A stretch of DNA of 64,000 nt from Bacteroides oleiciplenus YIT 12058 (GTDB lineage: Bacteria; Bacteroidota; Bacteroidia; Bacteroidales; Bacteroidaceae). Below, one piece after another: positions 8,433-18,092 of the stretch (position 1 is the first letter of the stretch; each line of letters starts with the position of its first letter). Under the pieces are notes generated by a model. The model did no database searches. It saw only the letters and a program-made list of their open reading frames with translations, and had not been told where the DNA came from. The stretch covers positions 62,001-126,000 of the forward strand of contig NZ_JH992946.1 in NCBI RefSeq assembly GCF_000315485.1, given 5' to 3'. A program made the position numbers and the translations under genes.

Positions 8433-9476
8433 ATGAAAAATACAATGAAGGTTGCAGTGATGCTGGGAATTGGTCGAATGGGATTTGAAGAACGTCCCAT
8501 TCCAGAGGTTAAGCCCAATGAAATATTGGTTAAGTTGGAGTATGTGGGTGTCTGTGGGTCAGATATTCATTACTATGAAACCGGGAGAATTGGAAACTAT
8601 ATTGTTCAGCCTCCTTTTATGTTAGGTCACGAGTCTGCTGGTGTTGTTGTCAAGGTAGGGCCGGATGTTAAACATTTGAAGGTGGGCGATAAAGTGGCAC
8701 TCGAACCTGGTAAGACGTGCGGCCATTGTCACTTTTGCCGTGAAGGGAAATACAATCTTTGTTCTGATGTGGTTTTCTTTGCTACTCCTCCGGTAGATGG
8801 AGTGTTTGCGGAATACGTAGCACACGAAGCTGATCTTTGTTTTAAACTTCCTGAGAATGTTGATACGCTTGAAGGTGCACTTATTGAGCCGTTGGCTGTG
8901 GGATTTCATGCAGCGAACCAAGGCGAAGCACATGCCGGTCAAACGGCAGTAATCTTCGGTGCAGGATGCATTGGCTTAGTTTCGCTAATGGCACTCAAAG
9001 CCGAAGGCGTTAACACAATCTATGTTGTAGATATTATGGAAAAGCGTTTAGAAAAAGCACTGGAAGTTGGTGCAACCGCTGTGATAAATTCAAATAAGGT
9101 CAATCCGATTGAGGAAATCAATAAGCTGACTGCCGGTGAGGGTGTCAATCTTGTCATTGAAACTGCTGGTATGGAAATTACCACTCGTCAGGCTATTAAT
9201 GTTGCCCGAAAAGGTTCGAACATAGTTCTGGTAGGGTATTCTAAAAGTGGGGAGATGACATTGCCCATTAGTTTGGCAATAGATAAGGAACTTACATTCA
9301 AGTCGGTGTTTCGTTATCGTCATATTTATCCAATGGCTATTGAAGCTGTGGCTTCTGGAAAAATAGACTTGAGAAGTATTGTGACCAATATTTTTGACTT
9401 TGATGATATTCAAAATGCGATGGATATGAGTGTCAGTGATAAATCTAATATTGTAAAATCAGTAATTAAAATCTGA
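8433..9476 (+). CDS. Zinc-dependent polyol (sorbitol/xylitol-type) dehydrogenase
   Basis: 347 residues, medium-chain dehydrogenase superfamily. The catalytic zinc site is visible in VGVCGSDIHYYETGRIGNY and LGHESAG (Cys, His, Glu). The structural zinc site has four cysteines in CGHCHFCREGKYNLC, and the Rossmann motif is in VIFGAGCIGLVSLMA. The GSDIHYYETGRIGN stretch is close to sorbitol and xylitol dehydrogenases, so the likely reaction is NAD-dependent oxidation of a polyol to a ketose (sorbitol to fructose). It opens the block and is followed after six bases by a PfkB kinase that would phosphorylate the ketose. An ATG four codons later could also be the start. Substrate is inferred from similarity and context. 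Confidence 0.88.
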   Translation: MKNTMKVAVMLGIGRMGFEERPIPEVKPNEILVKLEYVGVCGSDIHYYETGRIGNYIVQPPFMLGHESAGVVVKVGPDVKHLKVGDKVALEPGKTCGHCHFCREGKYNLCSDVVFFATPPVDGVFAEYVAHEADLCFKLPENVDTLEGALIEPLAVGFHAANQGEAHAGQTAVIFGAGCIGLVSLMALKAEGVNTIYVVDIMEKRLEKALEVGATAVINSNKVNPIEEINKLTAGEGVNLVIETAGMEITTRQAINVARKGSNIVLVGYSKSGEMTLPISLAIDKELTFKSVFRYRHIYPMAIEAVASGKIDLRSIVTNIFDFDDIQNAMDMSVSDKSNIVKSVIKI

Positions 9477-9482
9477 TAAACT

Positions 9483-10352
9483 ATGAAAACAAAAACAGTT
9501 GTTGGTTTAGGAGAAGTCCTTTGGGATATTTTCCCGGAAGGAAAGAAATTAGGCGGGGCTCCTGCAAATTTTGCCTATCATGTGGCTCAACTGGGGCTTG
9601 ACGGCATTGTGGTTAGTGCCATAGGTAATGATGAATTAGGCGATGAGATTATAGCCTGCTTTGAGGACAAGGGATTACCACACATGCTTGAAAACTCGTC
9701 ATGTCCTACCGGAACCGTTCAAGTTAGTATTAATGAGCGTGGTGTTCCTCAATATACTATCGAAAAAGGTGTGGCGTGGGATAATATACGGTATAACGAA
9801 ACATTGAAAGCATTGGCAAACCGGACAGATTGCGTTTGTTTCGGTTCGTTGGCCCAACGTAATTCTGTATCGCGAAATACTATTGAGCAGTTCCTTAATG
9901 ATATGCCTATCGGTTCTTACAAAGTTTTTGATATCAATCTGAGGCAACACTTTTACACAAAGGAACAGATTGGAAAATCGTTCTCTTTGTGTAATATCTT
10001 GAAACTAAATGATGAGGAACTTGATAAGGTTTGTAATATGTTTGATATTATGGGTACTTCACTCCAACAATGCCAAACACTTCTTACAACGTATGGTTGG
10101 AAAATGTTGATCCTGACTTGTGGTGAGATGGGAAGCTATATCATTACTTCTAATGATATAGCGTTTCTGGAAACTCCCAAAGTGAAAGTTGTTGATACAG
10201 TAGGAGCGGGTGATTCCTTTACGGCTGCCTTTTGTACGTTGCTCTTGAAAGGTGAACCTGTTAGGAAAGCTCACCGGAGAGCAGTTGATGTCTCGGCTTA
10301 CGTTTGTACCCAGGCTGGGGCAATGCCAGTGTTACCGAACCATCTTAAATAG
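9483..10352 (+). CDS. PfkB family carbohydrate kinase, fructokinase-like
   Basis: 289 residues. The N terminus GEVLWDIFPEGKKLGGAPANFAYH carries the ribokinase-family sugar-binding GG motif in the form common to fructokinases. The C-terminal signature DTVGAGDSFTAAFCTLLLKG contains the anion-hole glycines and the catalytic aspartate. It should transfer phosphate from ATP to a ketose in the cytoplasm, giving fructose 6-phosphate if the upstream dehydrogenase makes fructose. The six-base gap to that gene and common orientation indicate one operon. Its short length is within the family range. Confidence 0.88.
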   Translation: MKTKTVVGLGEVLWDIFPEGKKLGGAPANFAYHVAQLGLDGIVVSAIGNDELGDEIIACFEDKGLPHMLENSSCPTGTVQVSINERGVPQYTIEKGVAWDNIRYNETLKALANRTDCVCFGSLAQRNSVSRNTIEQFLNDMPIGSYKVFDINLRQHFYTKEQIGKSFSLCNILKLNDEELDKVCNMFDIMGTSLQQCQTLLTTYGWKMLILTCGEMGSYIITSNDIAFLETPKVKVVDTVGAGDSFTAAFCTLLLKGEPVRKAHRRAVDVSAYVCTQAGAMPVLPNHLK

Positions 10353-10373
10353 TACCTTCTAACGATAGATACA

Positions 10374-11786
10374 ATGAAAAATGTCAGATTACAGTTATTC
10401 GTCTCATTCTTGTTGTGTACTTGCTTTCTGCATGCCCAGCAGGCCAAATACATATTCTTTTTCATAGGAGATGGAATGGGATTAAATCAGATACAGATGA
10501 CAGAACTATACGGTGCTGAACTTCAAGGTAATATTGGGATAACTTCCTTGTTATTTACTCAATTTCCAATGTCAACTATTGCAACCACCTATTCTGCAAC
10601 GAACGGTGTGACCGATTCTGCAGCTTCGGGTACCGCATTGGCCGCAGGTGTGAAAACTCGTAATGGCTGTATTGGTGTGATGAAAGATAGGGTTACACCC
10701 TTGAAGAGTATTGCAGTAAGAGCTCGGGAAGCTGGATGTAAGGTTGGTGTAGCATCAAGTGTGGCTGTTAATCATGCAACACCGGCTGCGTTTTATGCCC
10801 ATAATGAAAATCGAAAAAACTACAATGCCATTGGCCATGATCTTGTAGCTGCCGGATTTGATTTTTATGGTGGTGCTGACTTCTGGAGTGTAACTCCTCA
10901 GGATTCAATAGGACTTTATGACCTTGCCCGTGACAATGGTTATACGATAACCCGTGGCTACAAAGAGTTTCAGAAAAAAGTCCGTACATCGGATAGAATG
11001 ATTCTGTTTCAAAGGGTTGCGGTATCGAAGATAGATAGTCGTACAACTCCCTATGCCATTGATCGTCAAAAAACGGATTTGACATTGTCGGAGATTACAC
11101 GTGCAGGTATCAATGTCTTAACCAAAGACCCGGAAAAAGGATTTTTCTTTATGATTGAGGGTGGAAGTATTGATTGGGCATGTCATAGTAATGATGCAGC
11201 AACGGTGATTCATGAGGTTCAGGATTTGGATAGGGCCATAAGTGTTGCTTATGAGTTTTATCAGCAACACCCTGATGAAACATTGATTGTGGTGACAGCT
11301 GATCACGAAACCGGCGGTCTTGGGTTAGGCACCGGATCGTATGAATTAAACCTTAGTGTTCTCAGTAACCAAAAAATCAGTGAGTGTGAGTTTTCAAGAG
11401 TACTCGGTAATTTAAGAAAGAAATACAATGGTAATGTTTCGTGGAACATCGTTAAGAATTCGCTCAGTGAGAACTTTGGTTTTTGGAAAAAGATTCGATT
11501 GACTCTGCAACAAGAGGAGCGATTGAAAATAGCCTATGAAAGCTCGTTTATCAACAGTACCGGTCTGGTTGAAAGTGAATATCAAAAAGATGAAGCTATT
11601 GCAGCCGAAGCTAAAAAAATCATCAATGAGATTGCCCTGGTAGACTGGATTAGCAAAGGTCATTCGGCGAGTTTCGTGCCTGTATTTGCTCTTGGAGCTG
11701 GTGCAGAGAATTTCCGAAGCCGTACTGATAATGCCGAAATACCACGAAAGATAGCAGAGATAGGTGGCTATGGGTTGGAAGATTAA
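10374..11786 (+). CDS. Exported alkaline phosphatase
   Basis: 470 residues with a signal peptide (MKNVRLQLFVSFLLCTCFLHAQ). The alkaline phosphatase core is intact: metal ligands in FFIGDGMGLNQ, the nucleophile serine in TDSAASGTALAAGVKT, further ligands in MIEGGSIDWACHSNDA, and the histidine region TADHETGGLG; the late GHSASFVPVFALG supplies the last metal-binding histidine. It releases phosphate from phosphomonoesters in the periplasm. It sits between a cytoplasmic kinase and SusC/D, so it probably dephosphorylates an imported phospho-polyol or oligomer so that the polyol can be taken up by the symporter at 20742. No Pho-box was recognised, and phosphate starvation control cannot be excluded. 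Confidence 0.92.
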   Translation: MKNVRLQLFVSFLLCTCFLHAQQAKYIFFFIGDGMGLNQIQMTELYGAELQGNIGITSLLFTQFPMSTIATTYSATNGVTDSAASGTALAAGVKTRNGCIGVMKDRVTPLKSIAVRAREAGCKVGVASSVAVNHATPAAFYAHNENRKNYNAIGHDLVAAGFDFYGGADFWSVTPQDSIGLYDLARDNGYTITRGYKEFQKKVRTSDRMILFQRVAVSKIDSRTTPYAIDRQKTDLTLSEITRAGINVLTKDPEKGFFFMIEGGSIDWACHSNDAATVIHEVQDLDRAISVAYEFYQQHPDETLIVVTADHETGGLGLGTGSYELNLSVLSNQKISECEFSRVLGNLRKKYNGNVSWNIVKNSLSENFGFWKKIRLTLQQEERLKIAYESSFINSTGLVESEYQKDEAIAAEAKKIINEIALVDWISKGHSASFVPVFALGAGAENFRSRTDNAEIPRKIAEIGGYGLED

Positions 11787-11828
11787 CATTTTTCATTAGG
11801 GTTTAATATTGTTTTTGGGTAACTTAAT

Positions 11829-11850
11829 GTTCTTAAGTCAGCTTAAGAAC
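11829..11850 (+). promoter_or_regulatory. Perfect hairpin between alkaline phosphatase and susC genes
   Basis: GTTCTTAAG and CTTAAGAAC form a 9-bp perfect stem with a TCAG loop. There is no following T run, so a simple terminator is doubtful. An RNA processing or stabilising site that lets susC/D be expressed more strongly than the enzymes upstream is a possible reading. Confidence 0.45.
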
Positions 11851-11905
11851 GCTTATGAGATAGAATTGTAAATTATAAATAGAACTAATTGTTTAACCTT
11901 TTTTT

Positions 11906-14900
11906 ATGAATATGATACACTGTTTATTAGGGACTTTCAGAATGAAACTTTCCCATCTAAGTCGTGCTATGTTAATACTGGTGTGCTCGTTTTTTAGCAT
12001 ATTTATAGCCAGTGCAAATGGTATAGAAGATTCTCCCGGATCAGAGCGGGAAATAACGGGTTACGTTCAGGATGCTCAGGGCGAACCGGTCATTGGAGCG
12101 AGCATCAGAGTAAAAGGAACAACTGTCGGTACCATTACTGACGTGAATGGTCATTACAGTGTTAAAGCAGCAAGTGGATCAACTTTAGTCATTTCTTTCG
12201 TTGGATACAGAACTGAAGAAGTAAAAGTGGGTAACCATAATGCCATCGACGTTATCCTTCAGGAAGACTCAGAGCTTATAGATGAAGTAGTGGTTATTGG
12301 TTACGGTATTGCTAAAAAGAAAGATCTGACGGGTGCTGCTGCCAATATTAAAGGTGACAAGGTTGCCGAACGCCGTACTACACAATTGGCTACGGCCCTT
12401 CAAGGTGCTGTGTCGGGTGTGTTAGTGACTCGTTCAAGCAGTGAGCCCGGAGCAGGTGCAAGCAACATCCTAGTGCGTGGTGTAACCACAATCGGCGATT
12501 CATCACCTCTGATCGTGGTTGATGGTATTCCCATAGATAACATTAATGATGTTAATGCTAATGATGTGGAAAGCATCACGGTATTGAAAGATGCGGCTTC
12601 GGCTTCCATTTATGGCTCTCGTGCAGCAGCCGGTGTAATCTTGGTGACGACCAAACGTGCGGCCGACAAAGATTTGCGCATCAGTTATAACTTCGAGTAT
12701 GGTATCGAAATTCCCACAACCCAGCCTAAGCAGGTTGACTTCCAGCGTTATCTTGAAATGGTTAACGAGTTGAAGTACAATGATAATCCAGCCGGAGGTC
12801 TTTACACTGTTTATACCGAGGATCAAGTTAATAATTGGGTAAACAACAATAAAACCGATCCGGATAACTATCCGATAACTGACTGGTATGACCTCTTGAT
12901 TAAGGGCTCGGCGCCCCGTCAAACCCATACAGTGAATCTCGTTGGTGGTACTAAGAATGTTAAAACGAGAGCATCTCTTAGCTACGAAAAAGTTGATGGT
13001 CTTTATAAGGATGCTGATAACTACTACGAAAGGTATATGGCAAGATTAAATAACGACTTGACATTCAGTAAGTATCTTGCCGCTTCGTTAGATTTAAATG
13101 TGAAGTATGCCAAAAACCACGAACCTATGTTCTCGGATGTGTGGAACAGTATTCTGATTGCTTCACCTGCTTATGCTTGGCAGTGGGAGCATGGTGGCCT
13201 TGCCGATGTGAAAGGTGGAAATAACCTCTATGGGCGTCTGGTAGAGGGTGGCTACAATGAAACCTATTCTACAAAGATTGGTGGGCGTGTTTCTATTGAC
13301 TTCACTCCATTCAAAGATTTGAAGATATCGGCTGTACTTGCTCCAAACTTCTCTATTTCCAAAGGCAAGAAGTTCCAGAAAGAGGCCGGCTTTACGTCAC
13401 AAGATGATCCTACTACTATTATTGGTACGTTTGCCGGCTGTGGCTCTACTAAACTGACCGAGAATCGTGCAGACTCTCGCTCGTTAACCACGCAGTTTAT
13501 TGCAAACTACATGAAAAAGTTTGGTAAGCATGATTTTAATATTATGCTTGGTTATGAAAACTATTACTACTATCATGAAGCAATGAGTGCTTCGAGCGAT
13601 CATTACGATCTGGACAGTTATCCTTATCTTGATGCAGGTCCTAAAGACTATTTGGCAAATTCCGGTTCTGCTTATGAGAATGCCTATCGCTCATATTTTG
13701 GTCGCGTTATGTATAGCTTCAATAATCGTTATTTGCTTCAAGTCAATGTTCGCCGTGATGGTTCGTCACGTTTTCATAAAGACTCTCGTTGGGGTACATT
13801 CCCGTCTGTATCAGCAGGTTGGATTGTAAGTGAAGAACCTTTTATGAAAAAAGTCAATGGTAAAACGCTATCATTCCTAAAGTTAAGAGCTTCTATCGGT
13901 ACTTTAGGTAACGAACGTATCGGTAATTACCCTTATGTCTCATTGATGGAGTTTACTAACTCGTTGTTCTACAACAAGGCTGATGCAAGCGAGTCTACCT
14001 ATTACAAAGGAGCTGCTCAAATCCAGTACCCTGTACACAATTTAACATGGGAAATGACTGAAACATATGATATTGGTATTGATGCACGATTCTTTGATGG
14101 ACGTTTATCTTTTGTGGGTGACTATTACTATAAACGTACGAAAGACATGCTGCTCGATCTTGAAATTCCTAAATATATGGGTTATTCCAATCCATCACAG
14201 AATGCTGGTAAAATGCATACCAAAGGCTATGACCTCGAATTGTCATGGAATGATCGTGTTGGTGGATTTACCTATGGCATTTCGGCTAACTTTTCTGACT
14301 ATATATCTAAAATGGATGACCTAAGCGGTACGCAGTTTATGGGCGATCAGGTGAAGATGACCGGCAGCTTATTCAATGAATGGTATGGCTACATCTCTGA
14401 GGGCTTGTTTCAAACTCAGGAAGAACTGAATAAATCAGCTACACTAAATAGCAATACACAAGTTGGTGATGTGAAATATAAAGATGTTTCTGGTCCAAAT
14501 GGTGTGCCTGATGGCATTATCTCTCCCGAGTACGACCGCGTTCTTCTTGGCAATTCACAACCTCGCTTTATGTATGGTGGAACATTGTCGGCTGCTTACA
14601 AAGGTTTTGATTTTAGCACTGCCTTTCAGGGTATTGGTAAGCAAAAAGTACGCATGAACTCTAAAATGGTTCAACCCTATCACAACCAGTGGGGAAGCAT
14701 TCCTGCCATTATAGATGGAAACTATTGGAGTTCCTTCAATACCGAAGAAAAGAACCTGACGGCAAGTTATCCACGTCTCACTTATCAGAACAATGATAGC
14801 AATAACGCTATGTCAACCTTCTGGATATTCAACGGTGGTTACTTTCGCTTGAAAAACATTACCTTGGGCTATACCCTTCCGGCAAGCCTAACACAAAAGG

Positions 14901-15046
14901 CTAAGATTGAACGGGTTCGTTTCTATGTGTCGGCAAGTGACCTGTTCTGTCTGAGTCATTATCCTGATGGTTGGGATCCAGAACGCGGAACTACCTCTTA
15001 TGCTATGACCACTTCGGTATTGTTTGGTCTGAATATTAATTTTTAA
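11906..15046 (+). CDS. SusC/RagA family TonB-linked outer membrane protein
   Basis: 1046 residues. After a signal peptide (hydrophobic stretch around residues 20-36) comes a carboxypeptidase-regulatory-like domain (ITGYVQDAQGEPVIGASIRV, about 47-130). The TonB plug follows, with the SusC hallmarks DEVVVIGYG, SNILVRGVTTIG, PLIVVDGIPID and NDVESITVLKDAASASIYGS. The rest is a 22-strand-type beta barrel ending in a typical terminal strand (SVLFGLNINF). With SusD it should import a ligand of oligomer size across the outer membrane using TonB energy. Met13 (11942) is a possible alternative start directly before the signal peptide. No STN domain is seen, so it does not look like a sigma/anti-sigma signalling receptor. 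Confidence 0.95.
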   Translation: MNMIHCLLGTFRMKLSHLSRAMLILVCSFFSIFIASANGIEDSPGSEREITGYVQDAQGEPVIGASIRVKGTTVGTITDVNGHYSVKAASGSTLVISFVGYRTEEVKVGNHNAIDVILQEDSELIDEVVVIGYGIAKKKDLTGAAANIKGDKVAERRTTQLATALQGAVSGVLVTRSSSEPGAGASNILVRGVTTIGDSSPLIVVDGIPIDNINDVNANDVESITVLKDAASASIYGSRAAAGVILVTTKRAADKDLRISYNFEYGIEIPTTQPKQVDFQRYLEMVNELKYNDNPAGGLYTVYTEDQVNNWVNNNKTDPDNYPITDWYDLLIKGSAPRQTHTVNLVGGTKNVKTRASLSYEKVDGLYKDADNYYERYMARLNNDLTFSKYLAASLDLNVKYAKNHEPMFSDVWNSILIASPAYAWQWEHGGLADVKGGNNLYGRLVEGGYNETYSTKIGGRVSIDFTPFKDLKISAVLAPNFSISKGKKFQKEAGFTSQDDPTTIIGTFAGCGSTKLTENRADSRSLTTQFIANYMKKFGKHDFNIMLGYENYYYYHEAMSASSDHYDLDSYPYLDAGPKDYLANSGSAYENAYRSYFGRVMYSFNNRYLLQVNVRRDGSSRFHKDSRWGTFPSVSAGWIVSEEPFMKKVNGKTLSFLKLRASIGTLGNERIGNYPYVSLMEFTNSLFYNKADASESTYYKGAAQIQYPVHNLTWEMTETYDIGIDARFFDGRLSFVGDYYYKRTKDMLLDLEIPKYMGYSNPSQNAGKMHTKGYDLELSWNDRVGGFTYGISANFSDYISKMDDLSGTQFMGDQVKMTGSLFNEWYGYISEGLFQTQEELNKSATLNSNTQVGDVKYKDVSGPNGVPDGIISPEYDRVLLGNSQPRFMYGGTLSAAYKGFDFSTAFQGIGKQKVRMNSKMVQPYHNQWGSIPAIIDGNYWSSFNTEEKNLTASYPRLTYQNNDSNNAMSTFWIFNGGYFRLKNITLGYTLPASLTQKAKIERVRFYVSASDLFCLSHYPDGWDPERGTTSYAMTTSVLFGLNINF

Positions 15047-15058
15047 TGGAATAAAGCA

Positions 15059-16765
15059 ATGAAAAATATATATCTTGTACTAACAGTATTCGCACTATCA
15101 TTGGTATCGTGCAACAATTTAGACCTGTACCCACTGGATCAAGGTTCAAGTGAAACTTGGTACAGTAATGAAACAGAATATGAAATGGCGGTGAATGATT
15201 TGTATCGCACTGCATTCTGGCCTGTAGCCAAAGAAGCCTGGTCTGATGATTACCTTTATCGTGACGTTGCCGGTCCCGACATTGTAGATGGAACGTTAAA
15301 CAGTGAAACAAATACGTCTGGTAGTGTTGAACTGGCAACATTCTACACCAACCAGTACAAAGCCATTGCCCGTTCCAATGCTATTATCGCTAATTTAGAT
15401 CGTGGTCGTGAAAACGGAATCAATGAGGCTACTTTATTGTCCTATGAGGCACAAGCACGTTTCTCACGTGCTGCACATTATGCCATGTTGGTCTTTGCCT
15501 TTGGGGATGTAGTCTATGTGGAAGATCTGTTGACTATTGAAGATGCATCTAAAATGTCACGGTCACCTAAAGCCGATGTGATTAAGATTATCTATGACGA
15601 TTTTGATTATGCCGCTGAGCATCTCCCGGCTTCCTACACTGGAAAACAGATGGCAACTAAAGGTGCCGCTTTGGCATTGAAAGCACGCTATGCGTTGTAT
15701 TTCGGTGATTATGAGATCGCTGCTACAGCTGCAAAAGAATGTATGGATTTGGGTATCTATAAACTTCACAAAGACTATGGTGATTTGTTCTATACGAAGA
15801 ATGCTGAAGAGTCAATTTTCTTATTACCCCGTTCAACTGCTCTCCTGATTGGTAATATCGGTGATGCAAAAAGCTACTATCCACGTACTGCAGGTGGCTT
15901 TTCGAGCAAGGTTCCTTCGTGGGCACTGCTTGCAGCTTATGAGTGTACCGATGGTAAGTTAATTGACGAGTCACCTCTGTTTGACTCTCATAATCCTTTT
16001 CTGAATCGAGATCCTCGCTGTACGGCTTCAATCGTGGAATTTGGAAGTGAATTCGTTGGCTATGAATATACCCCTCACCCTCAAGTTACCAAAGTAATGG
16101 ACTATTCAACTGGTAAGATGGTTAACAACAACGACACCCGCGCCAGAGCTCAGTTTGCTTCCTTTACCGGTTTGGTGTGGAGAAAGTCAGTCGACAGAAC
16201 CTGGGGACCCGCTACAAACTTCACACCCGAAAATGATTTGGTGATTATCCGATATGCCGATGTGCTGTTGATCTATGCTGAGGCTAAGATTGAGTTGAAT
16301 CAAATAGACCAAAGCGTTTTGGATGCTATTAATCAGGTGCGTGCACGTGCCTATGGTGTGGAATTGAGTGATGTTTCGAATTATCCGGCCATTACAACAA
16401 CCAACCAGAAAGAGCTCCGCACAGTTCTTCGTCGTGAACGGCGGGTTGAGTTAGCATTTGAAGGGCTTCGCTATTACGATTTGATTCGTTGGAGATTGGC
16501 TCAAAAAGCACTGAATAAGCCAAATTGTGGAGTACTCTATCCCGGAAGCGAGTTGATAGATAAAGTAGTGACACCGGGACATTGGTTCTGGCCTTACGCT
16601 CCTGAAATAGATGAAGATGGTATTGCTGATTTCTCAAAAATGGCAAGCGATGGCTATGTACAGGTTTGTTCTGAAGGCGCTTTTTCTGAAAGACAATACT
16701 TATGGCCCATTCCTGCGAAAGAGTTGGTTATCAATCCTAATATGACTCAGAATCCCGGATATTAA
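15059..16765 (+). CDS. SusD/RagB family surface lipoprotein
   Basis: 568 residues. The signal peptide ends in a lipobox (LVSC, Cys18), so the protein is lipidated and, like other SusD proteins, expected on the cell surface as the lid of its SusC partner 12 bases upstream. The NLDLYPLDQ start, the TPR-like helices with ALKARYALYFGDYEIAA, and the C-terminal RREXRVELAFEGLRYYDLIRW motif (here RRERRVELAFEG) are characteristic. It binds the glycan or other ligand delivered to SusC. The stem-loop at 16790-16851 follows the gene. Confidence 0.95.
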   Translation: MKNIYLVLTVFALSLVSCNNLDLYPLDQGSSETWYSNETEYEMAVNDLYRTAFWPVAKEAWSDDYLYRDVAGPDIVDGTLNSETNTSGSVELATFYTNQYKAIARSNAIIANLDRGRENGINEATLLSYEAQARFSRAAHYAMLVFAFGDVVYVEDLLTIEDASKMSRSPKADVIKIIYDDFDYAAEHLPASYTGKQMATKGAALALKARYALYFGDYEIAATAAKECMDLGIYKLHKDYGDLFYTKNAEESIFLLPRSTALLIGNIGDAKSYYPRTAGGFSSKVPSWALLAAYECTDGKLIDESPLFDSHNPFLNRDPRCTASIVEFGSEFVGYEYTPHPQVTKVMDYSTGKMVNNNDTRARAQFASFTGLVWRKSVDRTWGPATNFTPENDLVIIRYADVLLIYAEAKIELNQIDQSVLDAINQVRARAYGVELSDVSNYPAITTTNQKELRTVLRRERRVELAFEGLRYYDLIRWRLAQKALNKPNCGVLYPGSELIDKVVTPGHWFWPYAPEIDEDGIADFSKMASDGYVQVCSEGAFSERQYLWPIPAKELVINPNMTQNPGY

Positions 16766-16789
16766 TTCATAAATTGTTTTATTCAAAGA

Positions 16790-16851
16790 AAGATATAAGT
16801 AGCAGATCTACTGGTGATGTGGAAAGATGTCTGGGTTCTGCTACTTATCTT
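16790..16851 (+). terminator. Stem-loop after susD
   Basis: The arm at 16790-16806 (ending AAGTAGCAGA) pairs with TCTGCTACTTATCTT at 16837-16851 around a 30-base loop. A/T-rich sequence follows. It may end or attenuate the transcript before the downstream enzyme genes. Confidence 0.55.
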
Positions 16852-16933
16852 ATTTAAAAATTATTTCGGATTAGTTTCATAAAGGGATAATAAATTCAAA
16901 GCCATTTTTTTACTATTTTGGGGTAAATAATGT

Positions 16934-18067
16934 ATGTTAGCAATGAGGAAATTCGTTTTTTTCTGTTTTATAATTTGTAGTTGGATAACGGGATTACATG
17001 CTCAGCGTGTCTTTATTGCCCATCGCGGTGTCAACATGCATAGCACAATTGCTGGAGAGAACTCTCTGGAGGCTATCTCACTAGCCAAACGTGCCGGTTT
17101 TCAAGCTATTGAGACTGATGTACGTCTGTCTGCTGATGGATGTCTGGTAGTGATGCATGACAGTACATTAAATCGCACCTGCCTGAATGTCGATGGAACA
17201 ACTCTCTCTGCCCAGATTCCAGTTAGCACAAAGACGCTTATGGAATTGAAACAGGATTTTATATTGAAGGCCGATAACCCGGAAGTAAGAAGTAGGATTC
17301 CTACATTAAGGGAATTCTTAACTGAATGTAAACGGAACGGGCTTTATACATTTATTGAACCTAAACTGATTGATGAAACTGGTCGGCACTATAAAGATAT
17401 AATTATCCTTGCAAATGAGGTGTTGGGAAAGGGGAATTACGTCATCACTTCCAACAATTGTGCTAATGAGATTATCCGAAGTCTTGGAATTAACGATGTC
17501 CGGCTAATGGGAGTTTTATATCAGACTACTTTTGAAAAGATACAGAATCAAGGAGATTGTATCATGGCTATCAGTGCTTCACGGTTTGATGAGAATGAAT
17601 ATGATCATTATGTTGCTTTGGCTAAAGCGAATAGCCTTATGAGAGAATCACATGCTGACAAGTTCATGCATTTTAATAAAATTAATCGCAATGATATTAA
17701 TTACATTTCTACTGATCTGTTGGCTCCTGACCTAAACGGTCAGGGAATCCTTTTGGTTGGTAAATATGAAATTAAGGATTTTATTTGCCCAACCATAACT
17801 ATGGCTGGGAGTATATTACTAAAAAAAGAGCAAACGGTAGTACTCAACGAGCCATTGCCTTGCGTAACCTTTGGTGGAATCTATTTAGAGTTTGAACTGA
17901 AAGGACACGCTGAAATTAAGTTGGGAAATCAGATTTTTAATGTGAAGACCGGAAATATAGGTAAGCATCAGGTTCTTATAAATAATGCTTCTCCGGCATT
18001 TGAGGTCAAATCACTTTCTGATGAATTAGAGATTAAGCGACTAACATTGAAAATCGTACAATATTAA
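16934..18067 (+). CDS. Exported glycerophosphodiester phosphodiesterase
   Basis: 377 residues with a signal peptide (cleavage expected after GLHA). The GDPD catalytic core is clear: FIAHRGVNMHS (the HR pair), ENSLEAISLAKRAGFQAIETDVRLSADG (metal-binding Glu-x-Asp) and VVMHDSTLNRT, then FIEPKLID. It hydrolyses glycerophosphodiesters, or similar phosphodiester-linked polyols, to phosphomonoester and alcohol in the periplasm. The last 120 residues form an extra beta-rich domain not needed for the TIM barrel. In this block it would act before the alkaline phosphatase. The ATG at 16943 is an equally good start. Confidence 0.9.
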   Translation: MLAMRKFVFFCFIICSWITGLHAQRVFIAHRGVNMHSTIAGENSLEAISLAKRAGFQAIETDVRLSADGCLVVMHDSTLNRTCLNVDGTTLSAQIPVSTKTLMELKQDFILKADNPEVRSRIPTLREFLTECKRNGLYTFIEPKLIDETGRHYKDIIILANEVLGKGNYVITSNNCANEIIRSLGINDVRLMGVLYQTTFEKIQNQGDCIMAISASRFDENEYDHYVALAKANSLMRESHADKFMHFNKINRNDINYISTDLLAPDLNGQGILLVGKYEIKDFICPTITMAGSILLKKEQTVVLNEPLPCVTFGGIYLEFELKGHAEIKLGNQIFNVKTGNIGKHQVLINNASPAFEVKSLSDELEIKRLTLKIVQY

Positions 18068-18092
18068 AAACAATATTATAACATATATCATC

